Assembly: GCF_002163625.1 (NCBI RefSeq)
Contig: NZ_CP020892.1
Location: 1,240,001 to 1,304,000, forward strand
Reading direction: 5' to 3'
Source: Pseudomonas sp. M30-35
GTDB taxonomy: Bacteria > Pseudomonadota > Gammaproteobacteria > Pseudomonadales > Pseudomonadaceae
DNA length: 64,000 bases
Position 1 is the first letter of the stretch, and every line of letters begins with the position of its first letter. Under the pieces are notes generated by a model. That model was given only the letters and a program-made list of their open reading frames with translations. It was not told where the DNA came from and did not search any database. The translations under genes and the position numbers were made by a program. Of the stretch, positions 34,362 through 44,944 are shown piece after piece.

Positions 34362-35789
34362 ATGCCTAGCCTGAAAATATGCTGTTCTGCTGTACTCTCA
34401 TTGTTGCTGATGGGGCAGGTACTTTCCGCTCACGCGGAGCTGCCTGACTTCACTGAGCTGGTTGAGAAATCCTCGCCCGCGGTTGTAAACATTAGTACGC
34501 GGCAAAAAATTCCAGATGCGGTCGCTAATTCCGGTGGGATGTCGGCACCAGACCTTGAAGGTCTGCCGCCGATGTTTCGTGAGTTCTTCGAGCGCAGTAT
34601 TCCTCAGCAACCACGACCGCCAAGCCATGGTCGTCAGCGTGAAGCGCAATCACTGGGTTCTGGTTTCATCATCTCCTCCGATGGCTACATCATGACTAAT
34701 AATCATGTGGTCGCCGATGCCGACGAAATTATCGTCCGTCTGTCTGATCGTAGCGAGCTTGAGGCCAAGGTGATTGGCGCAGACCCGCGTAGTGATGTGG
34801 CCTTGCTCAAGGTCGACGCTAAAGACCTGCCGACAGTGAAATTGGGTAAGTCGGAAGACCTTAAGGTCGGCGAGTGGGTGTTGGCGATTGGTTCTCCGTT
34901 TGGTTTCGACCATTCGGTGACCGCCGGTATCGTCAGCGCTAAAGGTCGCAGTCTGCCGAATGAAAGCTATGTACCGTTCATTCAGACCGATGTTGCGATC
35001 AATCCAGGTAACTCTGGTGGTCCGCTGTTTAACCTGAAGGGCGAAGTTGTCGGTATTAACTCGCAGATATTCACCCGCTCCGGTGGTTTCATGGGGCTGT
35101 CGTTTGCGATCCCGATGAGCGTTGCCATGGATGTGGCTGATCAACTCAAGTCTGACGGGAAAGTCAGTCGTGGCTGGCTGGGCGTAGTCATCCAGGAAGT
35201 GAATAAGGATTTGGCTGAGTCGTTTGGTTTGGATAAGCCAGCAGGCGCTTTGGTTGCTCAGGTGCTCGAGGGTGGCCCAGGGGCGAAGAGTGGTTTGCAG
35301 GTGGGTGATGTGATCCTGAGCCTCAATGACAAGCCAATCATCATGTCTGCTGACCTGCCGCACTTGGTCGGTGGCTTGAAGCCAGGCTCCAAGGCGGAAA
35401 TGGATGTCGTTCGCGAAGGTGCGCACAAAACACTTGAGCTGACCATTGGCTCGCTGCCGGAGGATGGCAGTACTCTGGCTGGCACTGCGGCGCCAAGTGC
35501 CGAGCAAAGCAGTAACCGCCTGGGTATTAAGGTGGCTGGGCTGAGCGCCGATCAGAAGAAAGCGCTGGACCTTAAAGGTGGTGTGGTCATTAGCGAAGTC
35601 ATGGATGGCCCGGCTGCGTTGATCGGTCTGCGTCAGGGTGATGTAATTACTCACCTGAATAACCAATCGATCGATTCGGTTGCGACCTTCGTCACCGTGG
35701 CCAAGGCATTGCCGAAAGATCGCTCGGTGTCGATGCGTGTACTGCGTAAGGGCCGTGCAAGCTTCATCACGTTCAAGCTGTCTGAGTAA
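34362..35789 (+). CDS. mucD: Periplasmic serine endoprotease MucD (DegP/HtrA family)
   Basis: 475 residues from the ATG at 34362, which begins a signal peptide ending AHAELPDF; another ATG lies 18 bp upstream. The catalytic triad is complete: H115 in TNNHVV, D145 in RSDVALLK, S218 in NPGNSGGPLF. Two PDZ domains follow (about 260-350 and 385-470). It degrades misfolded envelope proteins and dampens AlgU activation. Last muc gene; a terminator follows. Confidence 0.96.
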   Translation: MPSLKICCSAVLSLLLMGQVLSAHAELPDFTELVEKSSPAVVNISTRQKIPDAVANSGGMSAPDLEGLPPMFREFFERSIPQQPRPPSHGRQREAQSLGSGFIISSDGYIMTNNHVVADADEIIVRLSDRSELEAKVIGADPRSDVALLKVDAKDLPTVKLGKSEDLKVGEWVLAIGSPFGFDHSVTAGIVSAKGRSLPNESYVPFIQTDVAINPGNSGGPLFNLKGEVVGINSQIFTRSGGFMGLSFAIPMSVAMDVADQLKSDGKVSRGWLGVVIQEVNKDLAESFGLDKPAGALVAQVLEGGPGAKSGLQVGDVILSLNDKPIIMSADLPHLVGGLKPGSKAEMDVVREGAHKTLELTIGSLPEDGSTLAGTAAPSAEQSSNRLGIKVAGLSADQKKALDLKGGVVISEVMDGPAALIGLRQGDVITHLNNQSIDSVATFVTVAKALPKDRSVSMRVLRKGRASFITFKLSE

Positions 35790-35802
35790 CAGTAGGTAGC
35801 GG

Positions 35803-35829
35803 AAAAGGGCGATTTTATCGCCCTTTTTT
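35803..35829 (+). terminator. Terminator after mucD
   Basis: An 11-bp stem AAAAGGGCGAT/ATCGCCCTTTT with a 3-nt loop ends in a T-run, 14 bp past the mucD stop. It closes the algU-mucABCD operon. Confidence 0.93.
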
Positions 35830-35912
35830 GTGTCTTGAGCTTATCCAGCCAAGCGCAGCCCATGCCCTGCAAGGCGTTTTCGGCCTTGTGCCAGTTAGGT
35901 CAGGGGCTGTGG

Positions 35913-35942
35913 GTGACGTGCTGGCGGTAAATCGGGTACACT
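35913..35942 (+). promoter_or_regulatory. Sigma-70-like promoter candidate for lepA
   Basis: GTGACG at 35913 and TACACT at 35937 with an 18-bp spacer lie 52 bp before the lepA start codon. The match is moderate; the position after the mucD terminator supports it. Confidence 0.4.
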
Positions 35943-35994
35943 TCGCGGCTATTTTCGGCGGGCAGTCGCCTGCGATCTTTTTGAGTGTTGTCTT

Positions 35995-37794
35995 GTGAGT
36001 GACCTAAGCCACATACGTAATTTCAGCATTATTGCCCATATTGACCACGGCAAGTCGACGCTTGCTGACCGCTTTATTCAAATGTGCGGTGGTCTGTCTG
36101 AGCGCGAAATGGAGGCCCAGGTGCTGGACTCCATGGACTTGGAGCGCGAGCGCGGCATTACTATTAAGGCGCATAGCGTGACCTTGTATTACAAGGCGCG
36201 TGACGGCAAAACCTATCAGTTGAACTTCATTGATACTCCCGGCCACGTTGACTTCACCTACGAAGTCAGCCGCTCGCTGGCTGCGTGCGAAGGCGCGTTG
36301 TTGGTGGTCGATGCGGGTCAGGGCGTTGAAGCACAGTCGGTAGCGAACTGCTACACCGCTATCGAGCAGGGCCTTGAGGTCATGCCCGTGCTGAACAAGA
36401 TGGACTTGCCGCAGGCCGAGCCTGAGCGAGTCAAAGAAGAAATCGAACACATTATCGGCATCGACGCGACTGACGCGGTGGCCTGTAGCGCCAAGAGCGG
36501 CATGGGCGTCGATGAAGTGCTTGAGCGTCTGGTTGCGACCATTCCAGCACCAACGGGCGAAATTGATGCCCCGCTGCAAGCCTTGATCATCGACTCCTGG
36601 TTCGACAACTACCTAGGTGTTGTCTCCCTGGTGCGCGTACGTCACGGGCGCATCAAGAAGGGTGACAAGGTACTGGTTAAATCGACTGGCAAAATGCACC
36701 AGGTCGATAGCGTCGGCGTGTTTAACCCTAAGCACACGGCTACCGTTGATCTTAAAGCCGGTGAAGTAGGCTTTATTATCGCTGGCATCAAAGACATTCA
36801 CGGCGCGCCGGTTGGTGACACCCTGACCCTGTCGAACACCCCTGATGTCGACATGCTGCCCGGTTTCAAACGCGTCAAACCCCAGGTTTACGCCGGTTTG
36901 TTCCCGGTCAGTTCAGACGACTTCGAGGACTTCCGTGAAGCCCTGCAGAAGCTCACGCTGAACGACGCTGCGCTGCAGTACGAACCAGAAAGCTCCGATG
37001 CTTTGGGCTTCGGCTTCCGTATTGGCTTCCTTGGCATGCTGCACATGGAAATCATCCAGGAGCGCCTTGAGCGTGAGTACGACCTGGACCTGATTACCAC
37101 TGCGCCGACTGTAGTGTTTGAAGTGGTGCTGAAAACCGGCGAAACCATCTACGTCGATAACCCATCGAAGTTGCCGGATATCTCTGCTGTCGAGGAAATG
37201 CGCGAACCTATCGTGCGCGCCAATATTCTGGTGCCGCAGGAGCATTTGGGTAACGTCATTACCTTGTGTATCGAGAAGCGCGGCGTGCAGATCGATATGC
37301 AGTACCTGAGCAGTCAGGTGCAGGTTTCTTACGATCTGCCAATGAACGAAGTGGTGCTCGACTTCTTCGATCGTTTGAAGTCGGTAAGTCGTGGTTATGC
37401 GTCGCTGGACTACAGCTTCGACCGCTTCCAATCGGCTAATCTGGTCAAGCTGGATGTGCTGATCAACGGTGAAAAGGTTGATGCGCTGGCGTTGATCGTG
37501 CACCGCGACAAGGCGCACTACAAAGGTCGCCAGTTGACCGAGAAGATGAAAGAACTGATTCCGCGTCAGATGTTCGATGTGGCTATTCAGGCTGCAATTG
37601 GTGGGCAAATCATCGCGCGTACAAGCGTTAAAGCTTTGCGTAAAAACGTATTGGCCAAATGTTACGGTGGCGACGTAAGTCGTAAGCGTAAGCTGCTTGA
37701 AAAGCAGAAGGCCGGTAAGAAAAGAATGAAGCAAGTCGGCAATGTGGAAATTCCACAAGAAGCCTTCCTTGCTGTTCTCAAAGTGGATAGTTAA
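35995..37794 (+). CDS. lepA: Elongation factor 4 (LepA)
   Basis: 599 residues from a GTG at 35995, giving the invariant N-terminus [22 protein letters not shown]. GTPase motifs [17 protein letters not shown] and NKMD are present, then domains II-III and the LepA-specific C-terminal domain ([22 protein letters not shown]). This ribosome-bound GTPase aids translation under stress. It is followed by lepB after 5 bp, as in most bacteria. Confidence 0.98.
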   Translation: MSDLSHIRNFSIIAHIDHGKSTLADRFIQMCGGLSEREMEAQVLDSMDLERERGITIKAHSVTLYYKARDGKTYQLNFIDTPGHVDFTYEVSRSLAACEGALLVVDAGQGVEAQSVANCYTAIEQGLEVMPVLNKMDLPQAEPERVKEEIEHIIGIDATDAVACSAKSGMGVDEVLERLVATIPAPTGEIDAPLQALIIDSWFDNYLGVVSLVRVRHGRIKKGDKVLVKSTGKMHQVDSVGVFNPKHTATVDLKAGEVGFIIAGIKDIHGAPVGDTLTLSNTPDVDMLPGFKRVKPQVYAGLFPVSSDDFEDFREALQKLTLNDAALQYEPESSDALGFGFRIGFLGMLHMEIIQERLEREYDLDLITTAPTVVFEVVLKTGETIYVDNPSKLPDISAVEEMREPIVRANILVPQEHLGNVITLCIEKRGVQIDMQYLSSQVQVSYDLPMNEVVLDFFDRLKSVSRGYASLDYSFDRFQSANLVKLDVLINGEKVDALALIVHRDKAHYKGRQLTEKMKELIPRQMFDVAIQAAIGGQIIARTSVKALRKNVLAKCYGGDVSRKRKLLEKQKAGKKRMKQVGNVEIPQEAFLAVLKVDS

Positions 37795-37799
37795 GGCAT

Positions 37800-38657
37800 A
37801 TGTCGATCAATTTCCCGCTGGTCCTTGTCATCGCAGTTGCTGTGTGTGGCGCTTTGGCTTTATTTGACTTGGTGTTTTTGGCACCGCGTCGGCGTACAGC
37901 AATCGCCACCTATCAGGGCCAGGTTGATGGTGCGGCCGACGAGCAGGTGATTGAACGACTTAATAAAGAACCGTTGCTGGTTGAGTACGGTAAGTCTTTT
38001 TTCCCGGTGCTGGCGATAGTTCTGATACTGCGCTCATTTCTGGTGGAACCCTTCCAAATTCCGTCGGGCTCTATGCGCCCGACGCTGGAAGTTGGTGATT
38101 TCATTTTGGTAAACAAGTTTGCTTACGGCATTCGTTTGCCGGTGCTTGATACCAAAATTATCCAGGTTGAGAACCCGCAACGCGGTGATGTGATGGTCTT
38201 CCGTTACCCGAGCGATCCACACATCAACTACATCAAGCGTGTAGTCGGTTTGCCCGGTGACCAGATTCGTTACAGTAAAGACAAGCACCTGTACGTTAAT
38301 GGTAAGCAGGTCGCTCAACAGTTGATCGGTGAAGAACCAGGCAGCCTCGGCAGCGTGATGCTCTACAACGAGAAACTCGGTGAAGCTGAACATTTGATTC
38401 GCAAAGAGATGAAGCGTTATCACGCTGTTCCTGGCGGGGAATGGGTGGTGCCTGAAGGGCATTACTTCATGATGGGTGATAACCGCGATAACTCTAACGA
38501 CAGTCGTTACTGGAATGACCCAAGCATTCCTAAGCCACTGCTGGGCATGGTTCCGGATCAGAATATCGTGGGTAAGGCCTTTGCGGTGTGGATGAGCTGG
38601 CCTGATCCAAAGATGAGTAATTTGCCAAACTTCTCACGCGTTGGCTTGATTCACTGA
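37800..38657 (+). CDS. lepB: Signal peptidase I
   Basis: 285 residues. Two N-terminal membrane helices (about 5-27 and 66-82) precede the catalytic serine S91 in PSGSMRPT and general-base lysine K146 in YIKRVVGLPGD. The box GDNRDNSNDSRYW is also present. It cleaves Sec and Tat signal peptides on the periplasmic face. Co-transcribed with lepA. Confidence 0.98.
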   Translation: MSINFPLVLVIAVAVCGALALFDLVFLAPRRRTAIATYQGQVDGAADEQVIERLNKEPLLVEYGKSFFPVLAIVLILRSFLVEPFQIPSGSMRPTLEVGDFILVNKFAYGIRLPVLDTKIIQVENPQRGDVMVFRYPSDPHINYIKRVVGLPGDQIRYSKDKHLYVNGKQVAQQLIGEEPGSLGSVMLYNEKLGEAEHLIRKEMKRYHAVPGGEWVVPEGHYFMMGDNRDNSNDSRYWNDPSIPKPLLGMVPDQNIVGKAFAVWMSWPDPKMSNLPNFSRVGLIH

Positions 38658-38672
38658 TTAAAACGATAAAAA

Positions 38673-38699
38673 TGCGGCGCTGTTCAAACCAGCGCCGCA
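38673..38699. terminator. Hairpin after lepB
   Basis: TGCGGCGCTG/CAGCGCCGCA is a perfect 10-bp stem with a 7-nt loop, 15 bp after lepB. The T-tract on the plus strand is poor (GTCTATATATAG), so partial termination before the DUF4845-rnc genes is likely. Confidence 0.5.
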
Positions 38700-38763
38700 G
38701 TCTATATATAGTCTGGTAGCTCGCCGTTTTGGCTTTTGAAAATTCTAATAAATGGGGTCAATC

Positions 38764-39141
38764 ATGACATTTGCGCGCTCGCAAAAGGGAATGTCTATTA
38801 TTAGTTGGTTGCTGGTGCTGGGGCTTGTCGCATTCTTGGCCAGTGCAGCTTTCAAAGTGATACCGCACTACCTTGATTATATGTCGATGGAAAAGATCAT
38901 CACCTCGGTTGAAACCGATAAAGCAGCGGATATTCGTACCGTTCGTGATTTTTACAGCCATGTTAGCAAGGGTATGCAGGTCAACAGTATTCGTGACCTG
39001 AAACTTGAGGATGCTCTCAAGGTAACAGTTGAGAACAATGAGTTTCGTGCTCATCTCAAGTATGAGAAGCGCGAGCCGCTGATCGAGAATCTCGATCTGG
39101 TGGTCCATTTTGATAAAGAATTCCGTGTGCGTATGCCGTGA
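38764..39141 (+). CDS. DUF4845 membrane protein
   Basis: 125 residues from the ATG at 38764; an ATG 12 bp upstream overlaps the GGGG of the SD. The short positively charged head and one membrane helix (about 10-27, [19 protein letters not shown]) give it a pilin-like N-terminus. The remaining part is a small soluble domain. DUF4845 proteins are regularly encoded between lepB and rnc in gammaproteobacteria, but have no assigned function. Its stop overlaps the rnc GTG. Confidence 0.88.
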   Translation: MTFARSQKGMSIISWLLVLGLVAFLASAAFKVIPHYLDYMSMEKIITSVETDKAADIRTVRDFYSHVSKGMQVNSIRDLKLEDALKVTVENNEFRAHLKYEKREPLIENLDLVVHFDKEFRVRMP

Positions 39142-39827
39142 ATGATTCGTTAGCCCGTTTAGAGCGTAAGCTCGGTTACACCTTTAAAGACCAGGACCAC
39201 ATGGTCCTGGCTCTCACTCATCGCAGCTTTGCTGGGCGCAATAATGAGCGCCTGGAATTTCTCGGTGACGCTATTCTTAATTTTGTCGCTGGGGAGGCAC
39301 TCTTTGAGCGCTTTCCTCAAGCTCGCGAAGGCCAATTGTCGCGCTTGCGTGCTCGCTTGGTTAAGGGCGAGACACTGGCGATTCTGGCCCGCGGCTTTGA
39401 TTTGGGTGAATACCTGCGCCTGGGCTCTGGCGAGTTGAAAAGTGGCGGTTTTCGCCGTGAGTCAATTCTGGCCGATGCGCTGGAAGCATTGATCGGCGCG
39501 ATTTACTTGGACTCAGGTATGGACGCTGCGCGTGAGCGCGTGCTGGCCTGGCTGACCAATGAGCTGGAAAGCTTGACGCTGGTTGATACCAACAAAGATC
39601 CAAAAACGCGTTTGCAGGAGTTCCTGCAGTCGCGTGCCTGTGAGTTGCCACGTTACGACGTGGTTGATATTCAGGGTGAACCGCACTGTCGGACATTCAT
39701 CGTTGAATGTCAGGTAACTTTATTGAATGAAAAAACCCTGGGGCAGGGCGCTAGTCGGCGCATTGCTGAACAGGTAGCCGCCGGGGTGGCTTTGATCGCC
39801 CTAGGTGTGGAGAACGGCCATGACTGA
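39138..39827 (+). CDS. rnc: Ribonuclease III
   Basis: 229 residues from a GTG at 39138. The RNase III signature [12 protein letters not shown] holds the metal-binding acidic residues, and a second acidic cluster lies in [15 protein letters not shown] double-stranded-RNA-binding domain follows ([13 protein letters not shown] to [15 protein letters not shown]). It processes rRNA and structured mRNA. It overlaps DUF4845 by 4 bp and era by 8 bp. Confidence 0.97.
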   Translation: MNDSLARLERKLGYTFKDQDHMVLALTHRSFAGRNNERLEFLGDAILNFVAGEALFERFPQAREGQLSRLRARLVKGETLAILARGFDLGEYLRLGSGELKSGGFRRESILADALEALIGAIYLDSGMDAARERVLAWLTNELESLTLVDTNKDPKTRLQEFLQSRACELPRYDVVDIQGEPHCRTFIVECQVTLLNEKTLGQGASRRIAEQVAAGVALIALGVENGHD

Positions 39828-40722
39828 TTCACCTGTTTCACGCTGTGGCTATGTCGCCATTGTTGGCCGGCCTAACGTAGGTAAGTCAACGCTGCTGAAC
39901 CATATTCTTGGGCAAAAGCTTGCGATTACCTCACGTAAGCCGCAAACCACTCGCCATAATATGCTCGGGATCAAAACCGAGGGCGGCGCCCAAGCTATCT
40001 ACGTAGATACCCCAGGCCTGCACAAAAACAACGAAAAAGCGCTTAATCGTTATATGAACAAAAGCGCTTCATCGGCGTTGAAAGACGTCGATGTGGTGAT
40101 TTTTGTGGTTGATCGCACTCGTTGGACTGATGAAGACCAGATGGTACTTGAGCGTATTCAGTATGTTGAAGGCCCGGTGATTCTGGCAATCAACAAGACT
40201 GACCGTCTTGAGGACAAATCTGCTCTGATGCCGCACCTGGAGTGGCTGGCAACTCAGCTACCCAAGGCTGAGATTGTGCCGATCTCTGCGCATCATGGGC
40301 ATAACCTTGAGGCCCTTGAAAAACTGGTCAGTGAGCACTTGCCTGAAGGTGTGCACTTCTTCCCTGAAGATCAGATTACCGATCGCTCAAGTCGCTTTTT
40401 CGCTGCTGAACTGGTTCGTGAGAAAATCATGCGTCAGCTAGGTGCGGAGTTGCCGTACCAGATCACTGTTGAAATTGAAGAATTCAAGCAAGAAGGGCGC
40501 ATTCTGCATATTCATGCGCTTATTCTGGTTGAGCGCGACGGTCAGAAGAAAATCATCATTGGCGACAAGGGTGAGCGTATCAAGCGGGTCGGCCAAGAGG
40601 CTCGCAAAGACATGGAAGTGCTGTTCGATTCCAAAGTCATGCTCAATCTTTGGGTTAAGGTCAAAGGTGGTTGGTCGGATGATGAGCGTGCCTTGCGTTC
40701 ACTTGGTTACGACGACATCTAA
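39820..40722 (+). CDS. era: GTPase Era
   Basis: 300 residues from the ATG at 39820, inside the end of rnc. GTPase motifs [15 protein letters not shown] and NKTDRLED are present, then a C-terminal KH domain with the [15 protein letters not shown] loop. It binds the 3' end of 16S rRNA during 30S assembly. Classic rnc-era-recO order. Confidence 0.98.
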   Translation: MTDSPVSRCGYVAIVGRPNVGKSTLLNHILGQKLAITSRKPQTTRHNMLGIKTEGGAQAIYVDTPGLHKNNEKALNRYMNKSASSALKDVDVVIFVVDRTRWTDEDQMVLERIQYVEGPVILAINKTDRLEDKSALMPHLEWLATQLPKAEIVPISAHHGHNLEALEKLVSEHLPEGVHFFPEDQITDRSSRFFAAELVREKIMRQLGAELPYQITVEIEEFKQEGRILHIHALILVERDGQKKIIIGDKGERIKRVGQEARKDMEVLFDSKVMLNLWVKVKGGWSDDERALRSLGYDDI

Positions 40723-40842
40723 GCGAGCGCTGCAGTGGCCATTGCGTTGTCATGCTCTAGCTCGCAGATCAGTTAAGCTTCTTGCCTTTATGTGCTGCGT
40801 GGCACCCGGCCACGCAGGGTCCAGATTGAGTTAATACTCGTC

Positions 40843-41541
40843 ATGCTTGTGCTCAACCAGCCCGCTTATGTATTGCACAGTCGTGCTTATCGCGAGAGCA
40901 GTGCATTGGTTGATTTTCTCACTCCGCAAGGGCGCTTGCGCGCTGTTTTAAGGGGCGCACGCGGTAAAGCCGGAACCCTCGCCCGGCCTTTTGTTGCTTT
41001 AGATGCTGACTTTCGCGGGCGCGGTGAGCTGAAGAATGTTTCGCGCCTTGAGGCAACAGGCATTCCGAACTTATTGTCAGGTGAGGCGCTGTTTAGCGGC
41101 CTGTATCTCAATGAGCTGCTGATTCGGTTATTGCCCACCGAAGATGCCCAGCCTGCTGTTTTTGATCACTATGCGATGACTTTGCTTGCACTCGGCCAAG
41201 GACGTGCCATCGAGCCGTTATTGCGCTCGTTTGAGTGGCGTTTGCTTGATCAGCTAGGCTATGGTTTCGCCCTTGACCAAGACTTGCACGGCCAGCCGGT
41301 GGTGAGTGATGGTATTTATCGCTTGCAGACGGATGACGGCCTGGTGCCTATCGGTCAATGGCAGCCGGGCGCATTTCAGGGAGCTGAGCTGTTAGCTATG
41401 GCCGAGGCCAGTTGGCAAACACCTGGTGCGCTGGCGGCGGCCAAACGGCTTATGCGCCAAGCGCTGGCCCCTCATTTAGGCGGCAAACCCCTGGTTAGCC
41501 GCGAATTGTTTATGACGCTTAAGGAGCCTTCTCGTGACTGA
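40843..41541 (+). CDS. recO: DNA repair protein RecO
   Basis: 232 residues from the ATG at 40843; a longer in-frame reading from 40792 has no SD and would not match the family N-terminus ([21 protein letters not shown]). It has an N-terminal OB fold with the HSRAYRE motif and a helical C-terminal domain without the zinc cysteines, as usual in Pseudomonas. It mediates RecA loading in the RecF pathway. It overlaps pdxJ by 8 bp. Confidence 0.94.
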   Translation: MLVLNQPAYVLHSRAYRESSALVDFLTPQGRLRAVLRGARGKAGTLARPFVALDADFRGRGELKNVSRLEATGIPNLLSGEALFSGLYLNELLIRLLPTEDAQPAVFDHYAMTLLALGQGRAIEPLLRSFEWRLLDQLGYGFALDQDLHGQPVVSDGIYRLQTDDGLVPIGQWQPGAFQGAELLAMAEASWQTPGALAAAKRLMRQALAPHLGGKPLVSRELFMTLKEPSRD

Positions 41542-42280
41542 TGCCAACCGTGTTTTGCTGGGTGTGAATATTGATCATGTCGCCACGCTGCGCCAGGCCC
41601 GCGGCACGCGTTACCCAGACCCGGTCAAAGCTGCATTGGACGCCGAAGAAGCAGGCGCTGATGGGATTACCGTGCATTTGCGTGAAGACCGCCGGCACAT
41701 CCAGGAGCGTGACGTGCGCATGCTCAAGGAAGTCATGCAAACACGCATGAATTTTGAGATGGGTGTCACCGAAGAGATGCTCGCATTCGCTGAAAGCATT
41801 CGTCCTGAGCATGTCTGCCTAGTGCCTGAGACGCGTCAGGAGTTAACCACTGAAGGCGGGCTTGATGTCGCAGGCCAGGAAGAGCGCATCCGCGCAGCGG
41901 TGGAACGCTTGAGCAAGATTGGCTGTGAAGTCTCGCTGTTTATCGACCCGGATCCGTTGCAGATTGACGCCTCAAAGCGTGTCGGTGCGCCAGCGATTGA
42001 GCTACACACCGGGCGTTATGCCGATGCACATACAGCGCAGGAACAAGCCGTCGAGTTGGCACGTATTGCTGATGGTGTAGCACGCGGTGTCAGTCACGGT
42101 TTGATCGTCAACGCCGGGCATGGTTTGCACTACCACAATGTCGAGCCGGTGGCCGCTATCGCCGGGATCAATGAGTTGAACATCGGCCATGCATTGGTGG
42201 CGCACGCTTTGTTTGTTGGTTTTAAGCAGGCAGTGGTGGAGATGAAGCAATTGATCGTGGCAGCGGCTAATCGCGGTTGA
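41534..42280 (+). CDS. pdxJ: Pyridoxine 5'-phosphate synthase
   Basis: 248 residues from a GTG at 41534, preceded by AAGGAG. Family blocks [35 protein letters not shown] and [11 protein letters not shown] are all present. It condenses 1-deoxyxylulose 5-phosphate with 3-amino-2-oxopropyl phosphate to make vitamin B6. Last gene of the rnc-era-recO-pdxJ group. Confidence 0.98.
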   Translation: MTDANRVLLGVNIDHVATLRQARGTRYPDPVKAALDAEEAGADGITVHLREDRRHIQERDVRMLKEVMQTRMNFEMGVTEEMLAFAESIRPEHVCLVPETRQELTTEGGLDVAGQEERIRAAVERLSKIGCEVSLFIDPDPLQIDASKRVGAPAIELHTGRYADAHTAQEQAVELARIADGVARGVSHGLIVNAGHGLHYHNVEPVAAIAGINELNIGHALVAHALFVGFKQAVVEMKQLIVAAANRG

Positions 42281-42287
42281 GGCCGAA

Positions 42288-42315
42288 AGCCAGATAACCG
42301 TGCGGCTATCTGGCT
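42288..42315. terminator. Hairpin between convergent pdxJ and cmoB
   Basis: AGCCAGATA/TATCTGGCT forms a perfect 9-bp stem with a 10-nt loop, 8 bp after the pdxJ stop. U-runs are lacking, so it is a plausible shared 3'-end structure only. Confidence 0.45.
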
Positions 42316-42320
42316 GACTC

Positions 42321-42354
42321 TATAAGGCCAAGGTTTGTATAAGGCTAAGGTTTG
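42321..42354. repeat. 17-bp tandem duplication at the cmoB stop codon
   Basis: TATAAGGCCAAGGTTTG at 42321-42337 is followed directly by TATAAGGCTAAGGTTTG at 42338-42354, one difference. The second copy contains the cmoB stop codon (42345-42347). It looks like a replication-slippage duplication. Confidence 0.75.
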
Positions 42355-43313
42355 CGCGCGGTTATCACCGCGCGGCTAGGCGCTGGCAGGCCTTCGATGG
42401 TGCGGCTGTGATCAGCCGGGTCGAGAAACTCAGGCAGCGACTGATAGCGCATCCAGTCTGTGGCGCGTTGTTCTTCGACCGAGGTGGTGCTGACATCAAC
42501 GCATTGAATGTCAGTAAAACCTGCACGGCGCAACCACAGCTCAAGTGCCGGTACTGACGGCAGGAACCAAACGTTACGCATCTGCGCGTAGCGATCTTCA
42601 GGCAATAATACTTGCTGCGCATCGCCCTCAACAACCAATGTTTCGAGCACCAACTCGCCGTCTTTTAGCAGGCAGTCCTTGAGGTCGATCAGGTGATCGA
42701 TTGGCGAACGACGGTGATAAAGCACGCCCATCGAGAACACTGTGTCGAAGCCTTGAAGCTTCGGTGGTAACTCCTCAACAGCCAACGGCAGGTGCCAGAT
42801 GGGTTGCTCTGGCAGGTAGTTTTTCATGGCCAGAAATTGATTGAAAAACAGCCAGTTTGGATCAATGCCAACCACGCTGCTGGCGCCCGCACCGAGCATG
42901 CGCCACATGTAATAGCCATTGCCGCAGCCAACGTCGAGAATGCGTTTGCCTTTAAGGTCCAGGTAGGGCGCAACACGCTGCCATTTCCAGTCGGAGCGCC
43001 ACTCGGTATCAATGTGCACGCCAAATAGCTGGAACGGGCCTTTGCGCCACGGAATCAAACCCTGCAGAGCCGTTTTTAACTGTTCGCGGGTTTGCTCATC
43101 ACAGGAGCCGTCGAAGCTGAACGTTTGCAGCATGTCCAGTGTTTCAATCTCCAGCGCGGGCAGCGCTTGAACCGCTGTGTACCAGCGCTCCAGGTCGCCA
43201 TGACCAATCGCCAGCTTGCTGTCTATTTGCCTTGGCAGGTCCATGCTCCATTCTTGAAGTGGGGTCCCGGCTAATTGTGATTGCAGTGCATCTAAATCAA
43301 AACGCTGGATCAT
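42345..43313 (-). CDS. cmoB: tRNA U34 carboxymethyltransferase
   Basis: 322 residues with a helical N-terminal part and a class I methyltransferase core ([35 protein letters not shown]). It transfers a carboxymethyl group from carboxy-SAM to 5-hydroxyuridine-34 of tRNA, giving cmo5U. It overlaps cmoA by 4 bp. The stop codon lies in a small tandem duplication. Confidence 0.97.
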   Translation of the reverse strand: MIQRFDLDALQSQLAGTPLQEWSMDLPRQIDSKLAIGHGDLERWYTAVQALPALEIETLDMLQTFSFDGSCDEQTREQLKTALQGLIPWRKGPFQLFGVHIDTEWRSDWKWQRVAPYLDLKGKRILDVGCGNGYYMWRMLGAGASSVVGIDPNWLFFNQFLAMKNYLPEQPIWHLPLAVEELPPKLQGFDTVFSMGVLYHRRSPIDHLIDLKDCLLKDGELVLETLVVEGDAQQVLLPEDRYAQMRNVWFLPSVPALELWLRRAGFTDIQCVDVSTTSVEEQRATDWMRYQSLPEFLDPADHSRTIEGLPAPSRAVITARKP

Positions 43314-44053
43314 GGTAGGGCAATCATCGAGGCAAAATTAAGGCACTGGAACCAAGGCGTCACCTTGCTGAATCCTGCGTTTAGCAAGCGTTCACGGTGG
43401 GTTTCAAGGCTGTCGGGGATCATTACGTTTTCGATAGCACTGCGTTTCTGTGCTATTTCCAGCTCGCTGTAACCATTGGCGCGTTTGAAGGCGATGTGCA
43501 GCTCGTTCAGTAACTGCTGTTGTTCGTCGTCTTCAAAGCAGAGTTTTTCAGAGAGGATTAACGCGCCGCCAGGCAGCAAGGCGTTGCGGATACGCTTCAG
43601 TAGTTCAAGCCGCAGATCAGGCTTGATGAACTGCAAGGTAAAATTCAGGGCAACCAGTGAGGTTGGCTGGAGTTCGAGGTTGAGGATATCCGCCTCAATC
43701 ACCTCTACCGGCAACAGCTCTTGAAACATCGAGTCTTGGGCGTGCAGGTATTCGCGGCAGCGTTCAACCATCGCACTTGAGTTATCAATGGCGATTACCC
43801 GGCAGTCCTCAATCTGTACATGGCGGCGTAGGGCTTGGGTGACTGCACCCAACGAGCTGCCCAAGTCGTAGAGCACGCTATGCGGTTTGGCGAACTGGCT
43901 GGCGAGTACACCAATATTCTCAACAATTGTCGGATAGCCGGGCACTGATCGCTTGATCATGTCCGGGAATACCCTGACCACATCCTCGTTAAAGGCAAAG
44001 TCTGGTACTTGCGCCAGCGGCTGGGAGAATATGCGGTCGGGGTCTTTGCTCAC
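43310..44053 (-). CDS. cmoA: Carboxy-S-adenosyl-L-methionine synthase
   Basis: 247 residues from a GTG at 44053, giving [24 protein letters not shown], which fits the family start. A TTG at 44095 would add a poor extension. Binding motifs [17 protein letters not shown] and [11 protein letters not shown] are present. It makes carboxy-SAM from SAM and prephenate for CmoB encoded next. Confidence 0.95.
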   Translation of the reverse strand: MSKDPDRIFSQPLAQVPDFAFNEDVVRVFPDMIKRSVPGYPTIVENIGVLASQFAKPHSVLYDLGSSLGAVTQALRRHVQIEDCRVIAIDNSSAMVERCREYLHAQDSMFQELLPVEVIEADILNLELQPTSLVALNFTLQFIKPDLRLELLKRIRNALLPGGALILSEKLCFEDDEQQQLLNELHIAFKRANGYSELEIAQKRSAIENVMIPDSLETHRERLLNAGFSKVTPWFQCLNFASMIALP

Positions 44054-44183
44054 GGTGGTTCCGAAACAGTGTGGAAATCCGCGTATTTTAGCCAACTTGG
44101 CCGCTTAACCAAACCATGATTATTTGCCTTGGTCGTAAAACACCCCTGGTTACGGTGCAGCCGCCTCAGAGCCGTGCCTGACT

Positions 44184-44819
44184 TCAGCGAAATCTTTGCT
44201 GAGCAGATGCGGCAATCGCCCACTGGCCTAGCCAGTAAGTAACAATAATTGCATAGGGTGCGGCTTCGAACGGCGCGACAAAACGGTTGATGCCGATCAG
44301 GCTGTCGGACAGGACAAAGAGCAGAGCACCACCAGCAGCCAACCATGCGCCCTGTGGATTGATATTTGGCTGGTTCAGTCGGGCTAGGGCCCGCCAGAGC
44401 ATGGCGCCGATGGCAGTGGAGTAAAAAATCACGGGAATCAGTAGTGGTCCCAGTCCAGCGCTGGCGAGGATGCTGAACATACCGCCGCCAACGATAAGCG
44501 CAATGAACAACGCAGGCCAGGCTACTTGTTTGCAATCGCTGAAGTAGGCACGCAGGTAGGCCAGGTGAGCGAGCAGGAATGCGCCAAGGCCGAATACGAA
44601 TAAGTCGCCGGGCCAGTCGAGCAGGATATCGCCGGCCAGTGAGCAGAGAAGACCGATGCGGATCCAACGGCTATAGGTGCCAACGGGCGCCTGTTGCAAC
44701 CAAAGCAGCAGCGCAATGACAGGGATGCCTTTGGTCAACAGGCTCAGCAGTGCCAGATCAGCAGCTCTTGCATAGATAAACAGTGCGGCGCCACTCAGGG
44801 CAAAAATCAACCAGCGCAT
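44184..44819 (-). CDS. YhhN-family lysoplasmalogenase
   Basis: 211 residues from the ATG at 44819; a TTG at 44861 would add 14 residues. About eight membrane helices. Conserved acidic residues occur in GLLCSLAGDILLDW (about 55-68) and LFVLSDSLIGINRF near the C-terminus, as in YhhN/TMEM86 proteins that cleave the vinyl-ether bond of lysoplasmalogens. What the substrate would be in Pseudomonas, which is not known for plasmalogens, is open. Confidence 0.8.
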   Translation of the reverse strand: MRWLIFALSGAALFIYARAADLALLSLLTKGIPVIALLLWLQQAPVGTYSRWIRIGLLCSLAGDILLDWPGDLFVFGLGAFLLAHLAYLRAYFSDCKQVAWPALFIALIVGGGMFSILASAGLGPLLIPVIFYSTAIGAMLWRALARLNQPNINPQGAWLAAGGALLFVLSDSLIGINRFVAPFEAAPYAIIVTYWLGQWAIAASAQQRFR

Positions 44820-44944
44820 ATCAAGTGCTCGACAAAGTCTTAGGAGGTTAAAACCTCGCAACTATGTCGACTTAACAGCGTATTGCCAACGCCGAGGATG
44901 ACGTTCGAAGTAGCTTTTCGCGCCGAAAGACAAGGTGCCGCAGT

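Noticed and set aside
34650..37758. Minus-strand open frames of 338 and 281 codons opposite mucD and lepA
   Set aside because: Mirror frames of highly conserved genes, rich in His/Gln/Thr, without recognisable domains or ribosome-binding sites.
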